The notes beneath the pieces are model-generated. The model saw nothing but the letters and a program-made list of their open reading frames with translations, was not told where the DNA came from and ran no database searches. 19,395 nucleotides of DNA, taken from positions 1-19,395 of the forward strand of contig URVF01000010.1 of assembly GCA_900551185.1 (NCBI GenBank), read 5' to 3'. Of the stretch, positions 1 to 6,634 are shown piece by piece (the stretch's first letter is position 1; each line of letters begins with the position of its first letter). Origin of the DNA: an uncultured Collinsella sp. Its GTDB lineage: Bacteria > Actinomycetota > Coriobacteriia > Coriobacteriales > Coriobacteriaceae. The translations under genes and the position numbers were made by a program.

Positions 1-26
1 GGCTCGGAGATGTGTATAAGAGACAG
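1..26. other. Nextera sequencing adapter remnant (not genomic)
   Basis: The first 26 bases match the 3' part of the Illumina Nextera read-2 transposase adapter and end in the 19-base mosaic end (AGATGTGTATAAGAGACAG). The dnaK reading frame is continuous from base 27 onward, so the true genomic sequence begins there. This is untrimmed library sequence at a contig end, not a transposon in the organism. Confidence 0.96.
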
Positions 27-767
27 ACGCAGGTCGACACCGTTCTCCTGCTGGAACTTATCGGCCATCCAATCGATGACGCGCTGATCCCAGTCGTCGC
101 CGCCCAGGTGGTTGTCGCCCGAGGTGGACAGAACCTCAAACACGCCGTCGGCGAGGTCGAGGATGGAGACGTCGAAGGTGCCGCCGCCCAGGTCGAAGAC
201 CAGGATGCGCTGGTCGGTGCCCTGCTTGTCCAGGCCATAAGCCAGAGCAGCAGCGGTCGGCTCGTTGACGATACGCTTAACGTTGAGGCCGGCGATCTTG
301 CCGGCATCCTTGGTGGCCTGACGCTGGGCGTCGTTGAAGTAGGCCGGGACGGTGATGACGGCGTCGGTGACGGTCTCGCCCAGATACTTCTCGGCGTCGG
401 CCTTCATCTTCGCGAGCGTCATGGCGCTCACCTGCTCGGCGGTGTAATCCTTGCCCTCGATGTCGACGACGGCACGGCCACCCTGGCCCTCCTTGACCTC
501 ATACGGCACGGTCTTGATCTCGGAGGTGCACTCGGAGTACTTGCGGCCCATGAAGCGCTTGATGGAGAACACGGTGTTCTTGGGGTTGGTGACAGCCTGG
601 TTCTTAGCGGCCTTACCCACGACGCGGTCGCCGTCGGCACGGAAGCCCACGACGGACGGGGTGGTGCGGTCGCCCTCGGCGTTCACGATAATGGTCGGAG
701 AACCGCCCTCGAGGACGGCCATAGCGGAGTTAGTAGTACCAAGGTCGATACCAAGAATCTTGCCCAT
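27..767 (-). CDS. dnaK: Chaperone DnaK (Hsp70), N-terminal 247 residues, cut by contig end
   Basis: Cytoplasmic ATP-dependent Hsp70 chaperone that works with DnaJ and GrpE in protein folding and heat-shock recovery. Read on the minus strand from ATG at 767, the protein begins MGKILGIDLGTTNSAMAVLEG, the Hsp70 phosphate-binding loop 1. It continues with a VITVPAYFNDAQRQATKDAG motif, NEPTAAALAYG and VFDLGGGTFDVS (phosphate loop 2), all in the expected order of the nucleotide-binding domain. Only 247 of about 630 residues are present. The rest of the ATPase domain and the substrate-binding domain lie beyond the left end, which is adapter. A purine-rich ribosome site (GAGAGGGAA) precedes the start. 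Partners such as grpE and dnaJ would be expected downstream, off the window. Confidence 0.97.
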
Positions 768-795
768 TAGAAATTCCCTCTCTCTTGTGCGTTTG

Positions 796-824
796 CACCG
801 ACTCGGCGGTCTGCCGAGTCGGTG
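796..824 (-). promoter_or_regulatory. Hairpin in the dnaK leader
   Basis: A perfect 12-bp inverted repeat (CACCGACTCGGC and its complement, 5-nt loop) ends 29 bases upstream of the dnaK ATG, just before the ribosome site. It is not the CIRCE element bound by HrcA (TTAGCACTC-N9-GAGTGCTAA) and does not match the HspR/HAIR consensus (CTTGAGT-N7-ACTCAAG). It could be an operator for an unrecognised regulator, an RNA structure affecting translation, or an mRNA-stabilising hairpin. No T-run follows it, so it does not look like a terminator. Confidence 0.55.
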
Positions 825-908
825 TTTCGGCTTGTCTTTCAGGATGTAGTGTATCCCCTTATGGGCCGGAATATACAAAATCTAAGTCAATTCATATAAG
901 ATTTCTTA

Positions 909-967
909 TTGCCGAGAGTTTAGGTTCGCAAATACGCAGGTAGATGCGCTGATTGAGTTCTCGGCAA
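909..967. repeat. Spaced 9-bp inverted repeat upstream of dnaK
   Basis: TTGCCGAGA at 909-917 is exactly complementary to TCTCGGCAA at 959-967, with 41 bases between. It lies in the 597-base gap between the divergent dnaK and ferredoxin genes, about 140 to 200 bases upstream of dnaK. It could be a paired regulator site or chance. I could not identify a convincing dnaK promoter with consensus -35 and -10 boxes in this stretch. Confidence 0.3.
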
Positions 968-1030
968 ATCTATTGAGATCTATGTAGAGATGGCTGAAGT
1001 TTGCGTCCGGGGGTGCCTGGGGGCCGTCTT

Positions 1031-1142
1031 GCGGAAAGCTCATCCCGGTTTGAGCGTGGATTCCGGGTCGCAGTTTCCACTAGCGGGCCCAACCGGAAAC
1101 TGCGACCCGGTTTTCGGCCAAATAACGGGATGCCCTTTCCGC
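1031..1142. repeat. Nested palindromic intergenic repeat, family A, copy 1
   Basis: Two inverted repeats sit one inside the other. The outer arms are 1031-1047 (GCGGAAAGCTCATCCCG) and 1126-1142 (CGGGATGCCCTTTCCGC), 15 of 17 positions pairing. The inner arms are 1063-1078 and 1095-1110 (GGAAACTGCGACCCGG), perfect over 16 bp. TTCGGCCAAA follows the inner right arm. The same architecture and the same TTCGGCCAAA block recur at 16091-16200, which marks it as a mobile or dispersed REP/BIME-like element. It fills part of the gap between dnaK and the ferredoxin gene; the rest of that gap holds nothing I recognise. Confidence 0.8.
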
Positions 1143-1275
1143 AGGCGCGCTCAATAGCTCAATATTTCAAGTCACCTTTAGCTAACATTTATGCAGCTCA
1201 ACGGCCCCACCTGCGCGTTTTTTAGTAAACCTTGGCATACTCGGCGAACGGTATGAAGATGCCGGCCAGAGGGTA

Positions 1276-1303
1276 TTGCAAACGGTCGCTCCCGTGGTAT
1301 GTT
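1276..1303 (+). promoter_or_regulatory. Possible promoter of the ferredoxin gene
   Basis: TTGCAA at 1276-1281 and TATGTT at 1298-1303 are separated by 16 bases and lie about 60 bases upstream of the ferredoxin ATG. They resemble a weak housekeeping-sigma promoter. This rests only on box similarity. Confidence 0.3.
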
Positions 1304-1364
1304 TTTGCCCGAATCAAACCGGCGCGCATCGCCTGTAGCGTCGGTCAACAGAGAGGAAACTACC

Positions 1365-1550
1365 ATGGCTCATCCCGTAATTGATGCCGACGAGTGCATC
1401 GCTTGTGGCGTTTGCGTCGACTCCTGCCCCGCTGGCGTTCTGGAGCTCCAGGACGTCGCTACCGTCGCTGACGAGGACTCCTGCGTCGCCTGTGGCGCTT
1501 GCCAGGACGCTTGCCCCGCTGGCGCGATCACCGAGATCGTCGAGGAGTAA
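1365..1550 (+). CDS. Small 2[4Fe-4S] ferredoxin, 61 aa
   Basis: Low-potential cytoplasmic electron carrier of the clostridial type. The protein has two cysteine clusters, CIACGVCVDSCPAG (about residues 12-25) and CVACGACQDACPAG (about 40-53). Each follows CxxCxxCxxxCP and together they bind two cubane clusters. The length of 61 residues is slightly longer than the usual 55, and the two halves are internally duplicated. The ATG at 1365 follows GAGAGGAAAC at suitable spacing. The gene stands alone, followed by a terminator, so it is probably a monocistronic general redox partner for enzymes such as pyruvate:ferredoxin oxidoreductase; the specific partner cannot be told from here. Confidence 0.95.
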   Translation: MAHPVIDADECIACGVCVDSCPAGVLELQDVATVADEDSCVACGACQDACPAGAITEIVEE

Positions 1551-1591
1551 CAACTCCCCCACTTGCACACTCAAAAGTACACCGTGCACAA

Positions 1592-1629
1592 AAAAGGAGG
1601 CTTCCGCATCGCCGCGGAGGCCTCCTTTT
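1592..1629. terminator. Bidirectional Rho-independent terminator
   Basis: A 16-bp stem with one G-T pair (arms 1592-1607 and 1614-1629, 6-nt loop) carries TTTT on its right side and AAAAAA (1590-1595) on its left side. It can therefore end the ferredoxin transcript on the plus strand and the nad/niaR transcript arriving on the minus strand. Confidence 0.88.
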
Positions 1630-1667
1630 GCATATGTGGGCAGCTAATTTGGAGCGGGACCCTTGGC

Positions 1668-1734
1668 AGTTGCGGTGGAATAGTTCCTGTTTTATGTCTT
1701 GGATGCCGATTTTAGGAACTATTTCACCGCAACT
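1668..1734. repeat. Imperfect inverted repeat, 21-nt arms and 25-nt spacer
   Basis: Arms at 1668-1688 (AGTTGCGGTGGAATAGTTCCT) and 1714-1734 pair at 20 of 21 positions, and the one mismatch is a G-T wobble in RNA. The element lies between the bidirectional terminator and the niaR stop codon. It has no T-run of its own, so it is more likely a dispersed palindromic repeat than a terminator. No second copy occurs in the window. Confidence 0.6.
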
Positions 1735-1751
1735 TATAGATGCGGCGTCGA

Positions 1752-2297
1752 CTAGGACAAATCGTCTTCGTAGGGCATCAGGTCTGCTAGGTAGCCTTTT
1801 TCCTTGAGCATCGCCTCGATCTCGTCGAGGGTCTGCTCGTCCTCCGCCGCGATGCGATGGAAGTGGTAACCGCTCGTCACCGTTAGTAGTGGAAAGCTCT
1901 TGCCGCTCTCGATATCGTGCAGGTAGCGCTCAACATCGCGACGATTGCGGATGTCCAGGTCGGCCGTAATCTTACCGTACACGCGGTGATTGACGATCAC
2001 GTTGAGCACGGCGCCTCCGGCGTCGACGATACTCGTGAGCTCATTGCCTGCCTGCTCTACGCTGTGGCGAACCTTGACCAAGCGCGTGGGCACAGCGGGG
2101 CTGCTGGGGGCCTCCTGCAGCACATAACCACGGTTGGTCGCCACGATATCGTGCCCATCGGCGCGCAGCAGGGCGATGTCCTGCACCACGATCTGGCGGC
2201 TCACACCCACCTCGCGGGCAAGCGCGCTGCCCGATACGGGCCCCTTGGCCCCCTCGAGCACGGCCATGATGGCACGGCGACGCTCGCGGGCGTCCAT
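1752..2297 (-). CDS. niaR: NiaR-type transcriptional repressor of NAD genes (HTH + 3H domain)
   Basis: Predicted nicotinate-responsive repressor of NAD biosynthesis, 181 aa. Residues 1-60 form an HTH_11 winged helix (RRRAIMAVLEG, then SGSALAREVGVSRQIVVQDIALLR). Residues about 72-175 form a 3H domain. H78, E86, H145 and H147 (in HSVEQAGNEL and YHFHRI) sit where the metal ligands lie in the Thermotoga family member, as I recall it. It is the last gene of the nadA-nadB-nadC operon: its ATG shares one base with the nadC stop (TAATG), implying translational coupling. The palindrome over the nadA promoter (5660-5703) is the likely binding site, giving autoregulation. Nicotinate or nicotinamide as co-repressor is family knowledge, not visible here. 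Confidence 0.9.
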   Translation of the reverse strand: MDARERRRAIMAVLEGAKGPVSGSALAREVGVSRQIVVQDIALLRADGHDIVATNRGYVLQEAPSSPAVPTRLVKVRHSVEQAGNELTSIVDAGGAVLNVIVNHRVYGKITADLDIRNRRDVERYLHDIESGKSFPLLTVTSGYHFHRIAAEDEQTLDEIEAMLKEKGYLADLMPYEDDLS

Positions 2298-3157
2298 TAT
2301 TTACCGTCCAGCAGACGCAGGTGCTTAAGCGAGAGGTCGAGGATCGGCGCGGAGTGCGTCAGGGCGCCCGAGCTAATAAAGTCAACGCCTAGGTCGGCAA
2401 GCGCGCGGATATTGCTGGCATCCACGTTGCCCGAGCACTCGGTCTTGGCGCGGCCGGCGATAAGCTCAATCGCGTCAGCCATGTCGTCGTGGGTCATGTT
2501 GTCGAACATGATGATATCGGCACCGGCCTCCACGGCCTCGCGCACCATGTCCAGATTCTCGCACTCGATCTCGACCGTCGTGGTAAACGATGCATGGGCG
2601 CGCGCCATCTCGATCGCACGCGTCACGCCACCGGCGGCATCGATGTGGTTGTCCTTGAGCATGACGGCCGTCGACAGGTTGTAGCGGTGGTTGCTACCGC
2701 CGCCGATCTCAACCGCCGCCTTTTCAAACACACGCATACCCGGCGTGGTCTTGCGCGTGTCGACGAGCACGGTCTTGGTGCCCTCGAGCGCCGCGGCCAT
2801 GCTGTGCGTGTAGGTAGCGATGCCGCTCATGCGCTGCAGGTAGTTGAGTGCCACGCGCTCACCCGAAAGCAGCACGCGCGCATCGCCGCGCACCTGACCC
2901 ACATGGTCGCCGGCGTGCACCTCGTCGCCATCGGCAACGTCGAGCAGCACCGTGCTCTGCGAATCCAGCAGCTCAAAGGTGCGAGCAAACACATCCAGGC
3001 CCGCGATGATGCCATCGGCCTTGGCGATAAGCTCCACCGTGGCGGGACGCGCCGTGGGGCACACGCTCGCCGTGCTCACGTCCTCAAACGTAATGTCCTC
3101 GCGCAGAGCCTGCAGAATCAGATCATCGACGACGAGCTTCATGGTAATGGGATTCAT
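2297..3157 (-). CDS. nadC: Quinolinate phosphoribosyltransferase (carboxylating) NadC
   Basis: Cytoplasmic enzyme converting quinolinate and PRPP to nicotinate mononucleotide, CO2 and pyrophosphate, the third step of de novo NAD synthesis. The 286-aa length is normal. The N-terminal sandwich domain is followed by the barrel, with RKTTPG at 135-140, HRYNL at 157-161, LKDNH at 167-171, EIE at 196-198 and FDN at 218-220, the usual substrate and phosphate contacts. The ATG at 3157 follows GGAGGAG, which lies inside the 3' end of nadB, and the two genes are only 3 bases apart. niaR overlaps its stop by one base. No missing catalytic motif was noticed. Confidence 0.97.
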   Translation of the reverse strand: MNPITMKLVVDDLILQALREDITFEDVSTASVCPTARPATVELIAKADGIIAGLDVFARTFELLDSQSTVLLDVADGDEVHAGDHVGQVRGDARVLLSGERVALNYLQRMSGIATYTHSMAAALEGTKTVLVDTRKTTPGMRVFEKAAVEIGGGSNHRYNLSTAVMLKDNHIDAAGGVTRAIEMARAHASFTTTVEIECENLDMVREAVEAGADIIMFDNMTHDDMADAIELIAGRAKTECSGNVDASNIRALADLGVDFISSGALTHSAPILDLSLKHLRLLDGK

Positions 3158-3160
3158 GGT

Positions 3161-4537
3161 CTACTCCTCCACGGCCTGCGTGCCGGCGGCACGGGCCAAA
3201 TCATCGATTGCCAGGGCGTCTGCGCTTAGGGCGCGATGACGGCCATCGAGCGCGGGATCGCCCGCCTGCTCCACTGCGAGCGACTCGCCGGTGCGCATGT
3301 ACCACGCGGCGCGACGACCCCAGACCAGTGCTTCGAGCAGACTGTTTGATGCAAGGCGGTTCTTGCCGTGAACGCCGTTGCAGGCCGTCTCGCCCGCGGC
3401 GTAGAGCTCGGGCATCGAGGTGCGGCCGTCCTTGTCGACCCATACGCCGCCCATAAAGTAGTGCTGCGTGGGCGTAACGGGGATGGGCTCGTCCAAGATG
3501 TCGCGGCCGTCCTCCAGGCAGCGCGCGCGGATATTGGCAAAGTGCCCGGTCACCACATCGCGCTCGACGGGGGCAAAGCTCAGCCACTCGTGCTCGGTGC
3601 CGTCCTGCTTCATCTGCTCGCGAATAGCGGCGGCGACCACGTCGCGCGGCTGAAGCTCGTCGGTAAAGCGCTCGCCGGCGGCGTTGAGCAAAATTGCGCC
3701 CTCGCCGCGGCAGCTCTCGCTGATCAGGAAGGTGCGGCCCGGCTGCGGCGAGAACAGTCCCGTGGGGTGGATCTGCACGTAGTCCAGGTGCTCCATCTTA
3801 ATGCCATGCTCCTGAGCAATGTAGCAGGCATCGCCCGTGAGCTGCGGGTAGTTGGTCGAATGGTCGTATACGCCGCCGATACCGCCCGTCGCCCACAGCG
3901 TGTGGCGGGCATGGATCTTAAACGGCTCGCCGGCATGCGCGCCCTCGGCGGCATTTACCCGCTCGTCGGCGGGACGAACCGAGTTGTCCTCGTCCACGGG
4001 AACGGCAACGACGCCGGTGCACACCGTAACGCCGTCACGCTCGCCCGTCAGGATATCGGTCATGGCTACGTGCTCCAAAATCTGCACGTTATCCAGCTTG
4101 CGAACGGCCTGGAGCAGCTTGGTCGTAATCTCCTTGCCGGTGATATCGGCATGGAAGGCGATGCGCGGACGGCTGTGCGCGCCCTCGCGGGTAAAATTGA
4201 GGCTGCCGTCGGCCTTGCGCTCAAAATCCACACCCATCGCTAGCAGGTCGTTGATGACCGAGCGGCTCGAGCGGATCATGATGTCGACGCTCTCGCAGCG
4301 GTTCTCGTAATGGCCGGCGTGCATGGTGTCCTCAAAGAAGGCATCGTAGTCCGAACCCTCGGGCAGCACGCAGATGCCGCCCTGCGCGAGCATCGAATCG
4401 CACTCATCGACCGCGCCCTTGGAGAGCATGATCACGCGCGTGCTCGTCGGCAGATTGAGGGCCGCGTACAGACCCGCTACGCCGCAGCCGGCAATGACGA
4501 CGTCGCACTCCATATCGGGGTATTGCTTGGTTTCCAC
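3161..4537 (-). CDS. nadB: L-aspartate oxidase NadB, short form
   Basis: FAD enzyme oxidising L-aspartate to iminoaspartate, which NadA condenses into quinolinate. The N-terminal dinucleotide fold shows CDVVIAGCGVAGLYAAL (GxGxxG at 17-22), followed by DSMLAQGGICV, then HTLWATGGIGGVYDHSTN and RLASNSLLEALVWGRRAA near the C-terminus, all typical of the succinate dehydrogenase/aspartate oxidase family. I chose GTG at 4537 because AGGGAGAGG lies 6 bases before it; in-frame ATGs at 4564 and 4588 lack such a site. The protein is 458 aa, shorter than the roughly 530 aa of E. coli and Bacillus NadB. It ends soon after the FAD domain, so the C-terminal helical domain is missing or reduced. The stop is real and nadC follows closely. 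Confidence 0.94.
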   Translation of the reverse strand: METKQYPDMECDVVIAGCGVAGLYAALNLPTSTRVIMLSKGAVDECDSMLAQGGICVLPEGSDYDAFFEDTMHAGHYENRCESVDIMIRSSRSVINDLLAMGVDFERKADGSLNFTREGAHSRPRIAFHADITGKEITTKLLQAVRKLDNVQILEHVAMTDILTGERDGVTVCTGVVAVPVDEDNSVRPADERVNAAEGAHAGEPFKIHARHTLWATGGIGGVYDHSTNYPQLTGDACYIAQEHGIKMEHLDYVQIHPTGLFSPQPGRTFLISESCRGEGAILLNAAGERFTDELQPRDVVAAAIREQMKQDGTEHEWLSFAPVERDVVTGHFANIRARCLEDGRDILDEPIPVTPTQHYFMGGVWVDKDGRTSMPELYAAGETACNGVHGKNRLASNSLLEALVWGRRAAWYMRTGESLAVEQAGDPALDGRHRALSADALAIDDLARAAGTQAVEE

Positions 4538-4565
4538 AGGAATCCTCTCCCTTGAATGTGACATA

Positions 4566-4578
4566 AGGGACCGTCCCT
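4566..4578. repeat. Short GGGAC/GTCCC palindrome between nadA and nadB
   Basis: AGGGACCGTCCCT is a near-perfect palindrome in the 55-base gap between nadA and nadB. Its GGGAC core resembles the core of the larger element at 10021-10100 and the GTCCCC motifs at 16225-16271, so it may be a solo REP-like unit. It could equally be a small mRNA hairpin. Confidence 0.4.
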
Positions 4579-4592
4579 CATGCAACATTGTT

Positions 4593-5618
4593 CTAGCGTG
4601 CTGCGTACTCGAGCATACGGTCGAGCGTGAGCTTGGCCTGGTCGGCAGCCTCGTCCGACACGCCGATCTGCACCTCGCCCTCGCCCGTCTCCAGGCAGTG
4701 CACGAGCTTTTCGAGCGTGATGAGGTCCATGTTGACGCAGGCGGGCTGCACCGCGGGGAAGTAGAACTTCTTGCCAGTGCCCTGGCAGCGGCGCTCGAGC
4801 TCGTAGAGCACGCCGCGGACCGTCACGATAATGAACTCGCTCGCGTCGGACTCCTCGGCATACTTGATGATGCCGGCGGTGGAGCCGATGTAGTCGGCCT
4901 CGGCCAGGACGTCGGCCTTGCACTCAGGATGCGCCAGCACGAGCGCGTCGGGGTGGGCCTCCGTCGCGTCGACGATCTGCTCGACGGTGATGATGTGATG
5001 GCGCGGGCAGTAGCCGTTGTTGAGAATGACGTGCTTTTGCGGCACCTGCTCGGCTACGAAGCGTCCCAGGTTTTGGTCGGGAATGAACAGAATATGCTGC
5101 TGCGGCAGCTCGGACACGATCTTAACGGCGTTGGAACTGGTGACGCACACGTCGCTCCAGCTCTTGATCTCGACCGTGGAGTTGACGTAGCACACCACGG
5201 CCAGGTCGTCGCCGTACTCGGCGCGCGCCGCGTCGACCGTCTCGCGCTTGACCATGTGCGCCATGGGACAGTCCGCGCCCGGCTCGGGCAGCAGCACGGT
5301 CTTAGTGGGGTTGAGCAGCTTGGCGCTCTCGCCCATAAACTCCACGCCGCACAACACGATGGTCTGCTGCGGCAGGCTCTTGGCGAGCTTGGCCAGGTAG
5401 AAGCTGTCGCCGACGTAATCAGCCACGGCCTGCACCTCGGGCGCCACGTAATAGTGCGCCAGGATCACCGCGTCACGTTGGGTTTTTAGTTGCTGAATGG
5501 CCTCGACGAGCTCTGCGGGCACCAGTGCCGCACGCTCCGTTGCCGTCGTTGCCGATGCCAGGCCGGCCGCGATATCGCGTGCAAGCTCCGACGCATCCAT
5601 GTTCGCGCTCTGTGCCAT
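4593..5618 (-). CDS. nadA: Quinolinate synthase NadA
   Basis: Oxygen-sensitive [4Fe-4S] enzyme that condenses iminoaspartate with dihydroxyacetone phosphate to quinolinate. The protein of 341 aa has the three cluster cysteines C90 (IVLCGVEFMGES), C204 (NNGYCPRHH) and C294 (QPACVNMD), and AHYYVAPEVQAVADYVGDS near residue 54, the first of the three repeated folds. Spacing of the cysteines resembles the Bacillus-type NadA. I start at ATG 5618; an adjacent TTG at 5621 is possible. AGAGAGGGG precedes both. It is the first gene of the nad operon, with a promoter and palindromic operator upstream (5654-5703). Confidence 0.97.
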   Translation of the reverse strand: MAQSANMDASELARDIAAGLASATTATERAALVPAELVEAIQQLKTQRDAVILAHYYVAPEVQAVADYVGDSFYLAKLAKSLPQQTIVLCGVEFMGESAKLLNPTKTVLLPEPGADCPMAHMVKRETVDAARAEYGDDLAVVCYVNSTVEIKSWSDVCVTSSNAVKIVSELPQQHILFIPDQNLGRFVAEQVPQKHVILNNGYCPRHHIITVEQIVDATEAHPDALVLAHPECKADVLAEADYIGSTAGIIKYAEESDASEFIIVTVRGVLYELERRCQGTGKKFYFPAVQPACVNMDLITLEKLVHCLETGEGEVQIGVSDEAADQAKLTLDRMLEYAAR

Positions 5619-5653
5619 CAAGGCCCCTCTCTTTTGGCGAATCTTGGGGCTTT

Positions 5654-5682
5654 AGTATGACACCTAGGTTTACAGCTGACAA
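5654..5682 (-). promoter_or_regulatory. nadA operon promoter
   Basis: On the minus strand TTGTCA (5682-5677) and CATACT (5659-5654) are separated by exactly 17 bases, a good housekeeping promoter. The first base of nadA lies about 36 bases downstream of the -10 box. The -35 box and the whole spacer are within the palindrome at 5660-5703, so a bound regulator would exclude RNA polymerase. Confidence 0.7.
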
Positions 5683-5703
5683 GACAGCTGTAAACCTAGG
5701 TGT
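5660..5703. promoter_or_regulatory. Probable NiaR operator (perfect 19-bp palindrome)
   Basis: ACACCTAGGTTTACAGCTG at 5660-5678 and its exact complement at 5685-5703 flank a 6-base centre. The inner part, ACAGCTG-N6-CAGCTGT, resembles the dyad ACAG/CTGT boxes described for NiaR (YrxA) in Firmicutes and Thermotoga, from memory. It overlaps the nadA promoter, and the same operon encodes a NiaR homologue, so repression and autoregulation are the simplest reading. As RNA it would also fold into a strong hairpin. Confidence 0.75.
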
Positions 5704-5911
5704 AAAGTTGAAATAAAGATTCAATCATGTGGCAGGTCCATTTTCGAACTGGCAAGCTATGGTTAGCCGAGTTCTCGATAGCGCAGGAGGCATCTTTCGC
5801 CACCGCAATACCGCTCGGCGCGAGTTGCGCGACGTGGGGCGCAAATGGGACACGCCTCCGCGAGCGGTCCGCACCCAATGTGGCAAAATCGAACTACTAA
5901 GGGGGCTTAGA

Positions 5912-6634
5912 ATGCTCAAGATTATTGCCTGCGACGATGATGTCGCTTTTCTAGATAGACTGCACCGGATGATCGACCGTTGGTCGACCGAGACGGGCAC
6001 GACGGTCGATGTTGCGCTCGTCACGCGCGGCGAGGACCTGCTGGCCCGCCATGCCGCATCGCGCGCCGACATCATTCTGCTCGACATGATCATGCCGCTC
6101 GTCAACGGCATGGACACCGCACGCGAACTGCGCCAGGCCGACACCGCCGTGCGCCTGGTGTTCCTCACCTCGTCGCCCGAGTTCGCGCTTGAATCCTACG
6201 AGGTCCGCGCCTTCGACTATCTGCTCAAGCCCGTGGCCTACGAACGCCTGGCGCAGTTGCTCGACGAGCTTTCGAGCATGCGCCCGTCAGCGACCGACGA
6301 ACTCGTCATCAAAACGTCCTTTGGCTACCACGCCCTGCGCCTGTCCGACATCGAATATGCCGAGGCGCGCAACAAGCACGTGGTCTTCCACCTGCGCGAC
6401 GGACGCGATATCGAGGCACTCGAGTCGTTCCGCAGCGTCGAGGACCGTTTGGCGCAAAATGCCACCTTCTTTAAATGCCACCGTAGCTACCAGGTCAACT
6501 TGCGCAATATCGATCACTTTGACCGCACGGACATCGTCATGCGCTCGGGTGCGTGCATCCCGCTTTCGCGCAGCTGCAAGCAGGGATTCCAAGACGCCTA
6601 CTTTGCGGTTCGCTTTGAGGGTGGGAGACACTGA
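5912..6634 (+). CDS. LytTR-family response regulator (AgrA/ComE-like)
   Basis: Cytoplasmic DNA-binding response regulator, 240 aa. The receiver domain (about 1-120) has the acidic pair D8/D9, phospho-acceptor D58 in IILLDMIMP, T86/S87 in VFLTSSPE, and K106 in YLLKPV. A LytTR DNA-binding domain follows (about 129-235), with IKTSFGYHALRLSDIEYAEA, FFKCHRSYQVNLRNI and IPLSRS. ATG 5912 follows AAGGGGG. The frame is open upstream to 5729 but without a ribosome site, so the longer start is rejected. The stop overlaps the kinase start by one base (TGATG). Target genes are not visible here; LytTR sites are typically direct repeats and none stood out upstream. Confidence 0.93.
   Translation: MLKIIACDDDVAFLDRLHRMIDRWSTETGTTVDVALVTRGEDLLARHAASRADIILLDMIMPLVNGMDTARELRQADTAVRLVFLTSSPEFALESYEVRAFDYLLKPVAYERLAQLLDELSSMRPSATDELVIKTSFGYHALRLSDIEYAEARNKHVVFHLRDGRDIEALESFRSVEDRLAQNATFFKCHRSYQVNLRNIDHFDRTDIVMRSGACIPLSRSCKQGFQDAYFAVRFEGGRH

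Noticed and set aside
12..770. 252-aa open frame on the plus strand
   Set aside because: It is antisense to dnaK, whose protein matches Hsp70 throughout, and it begins inside the sequencing adapter.
781..1000. CIRCE or HAIR operator for dnaK
   Set aside because: Neither consensus is present; only the unrelated hairpin at 796-824 and a spaced 9-bp repeat were found.
1001..1225. 74-aa open frame on the plus strand in the dnaK-ferredoxin gap
   Set aside because: It runs through the nested palindromic repeat at 1031-1142, has no ribosome site and shows no protein-like pattern.
2489..3229. 246-aa open frame on the plus strand
   Set aside because: Shadow of nadC and the end of nadB. High GC in the third codon position leaves long open antisense frames all along the nad operon, for example 3368-4243 and 4374-5489.
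4538..4588. Upstream ATG starts for nadB at 4564 and 4588
   Set aside because: They would put the GGGAC palindrome in coding sequence and lack a ribosome site, while GTG 4537 has AGGGAGAGG at 6 bases.
5729..5911. 61-residue N-terminal extension of the LytTR regulator
   Set aside because: The receiver domain begins at MLKIIACDD, the ATG at 5912 has a GGGGG ribosome site, and the extension has no homology-like features.
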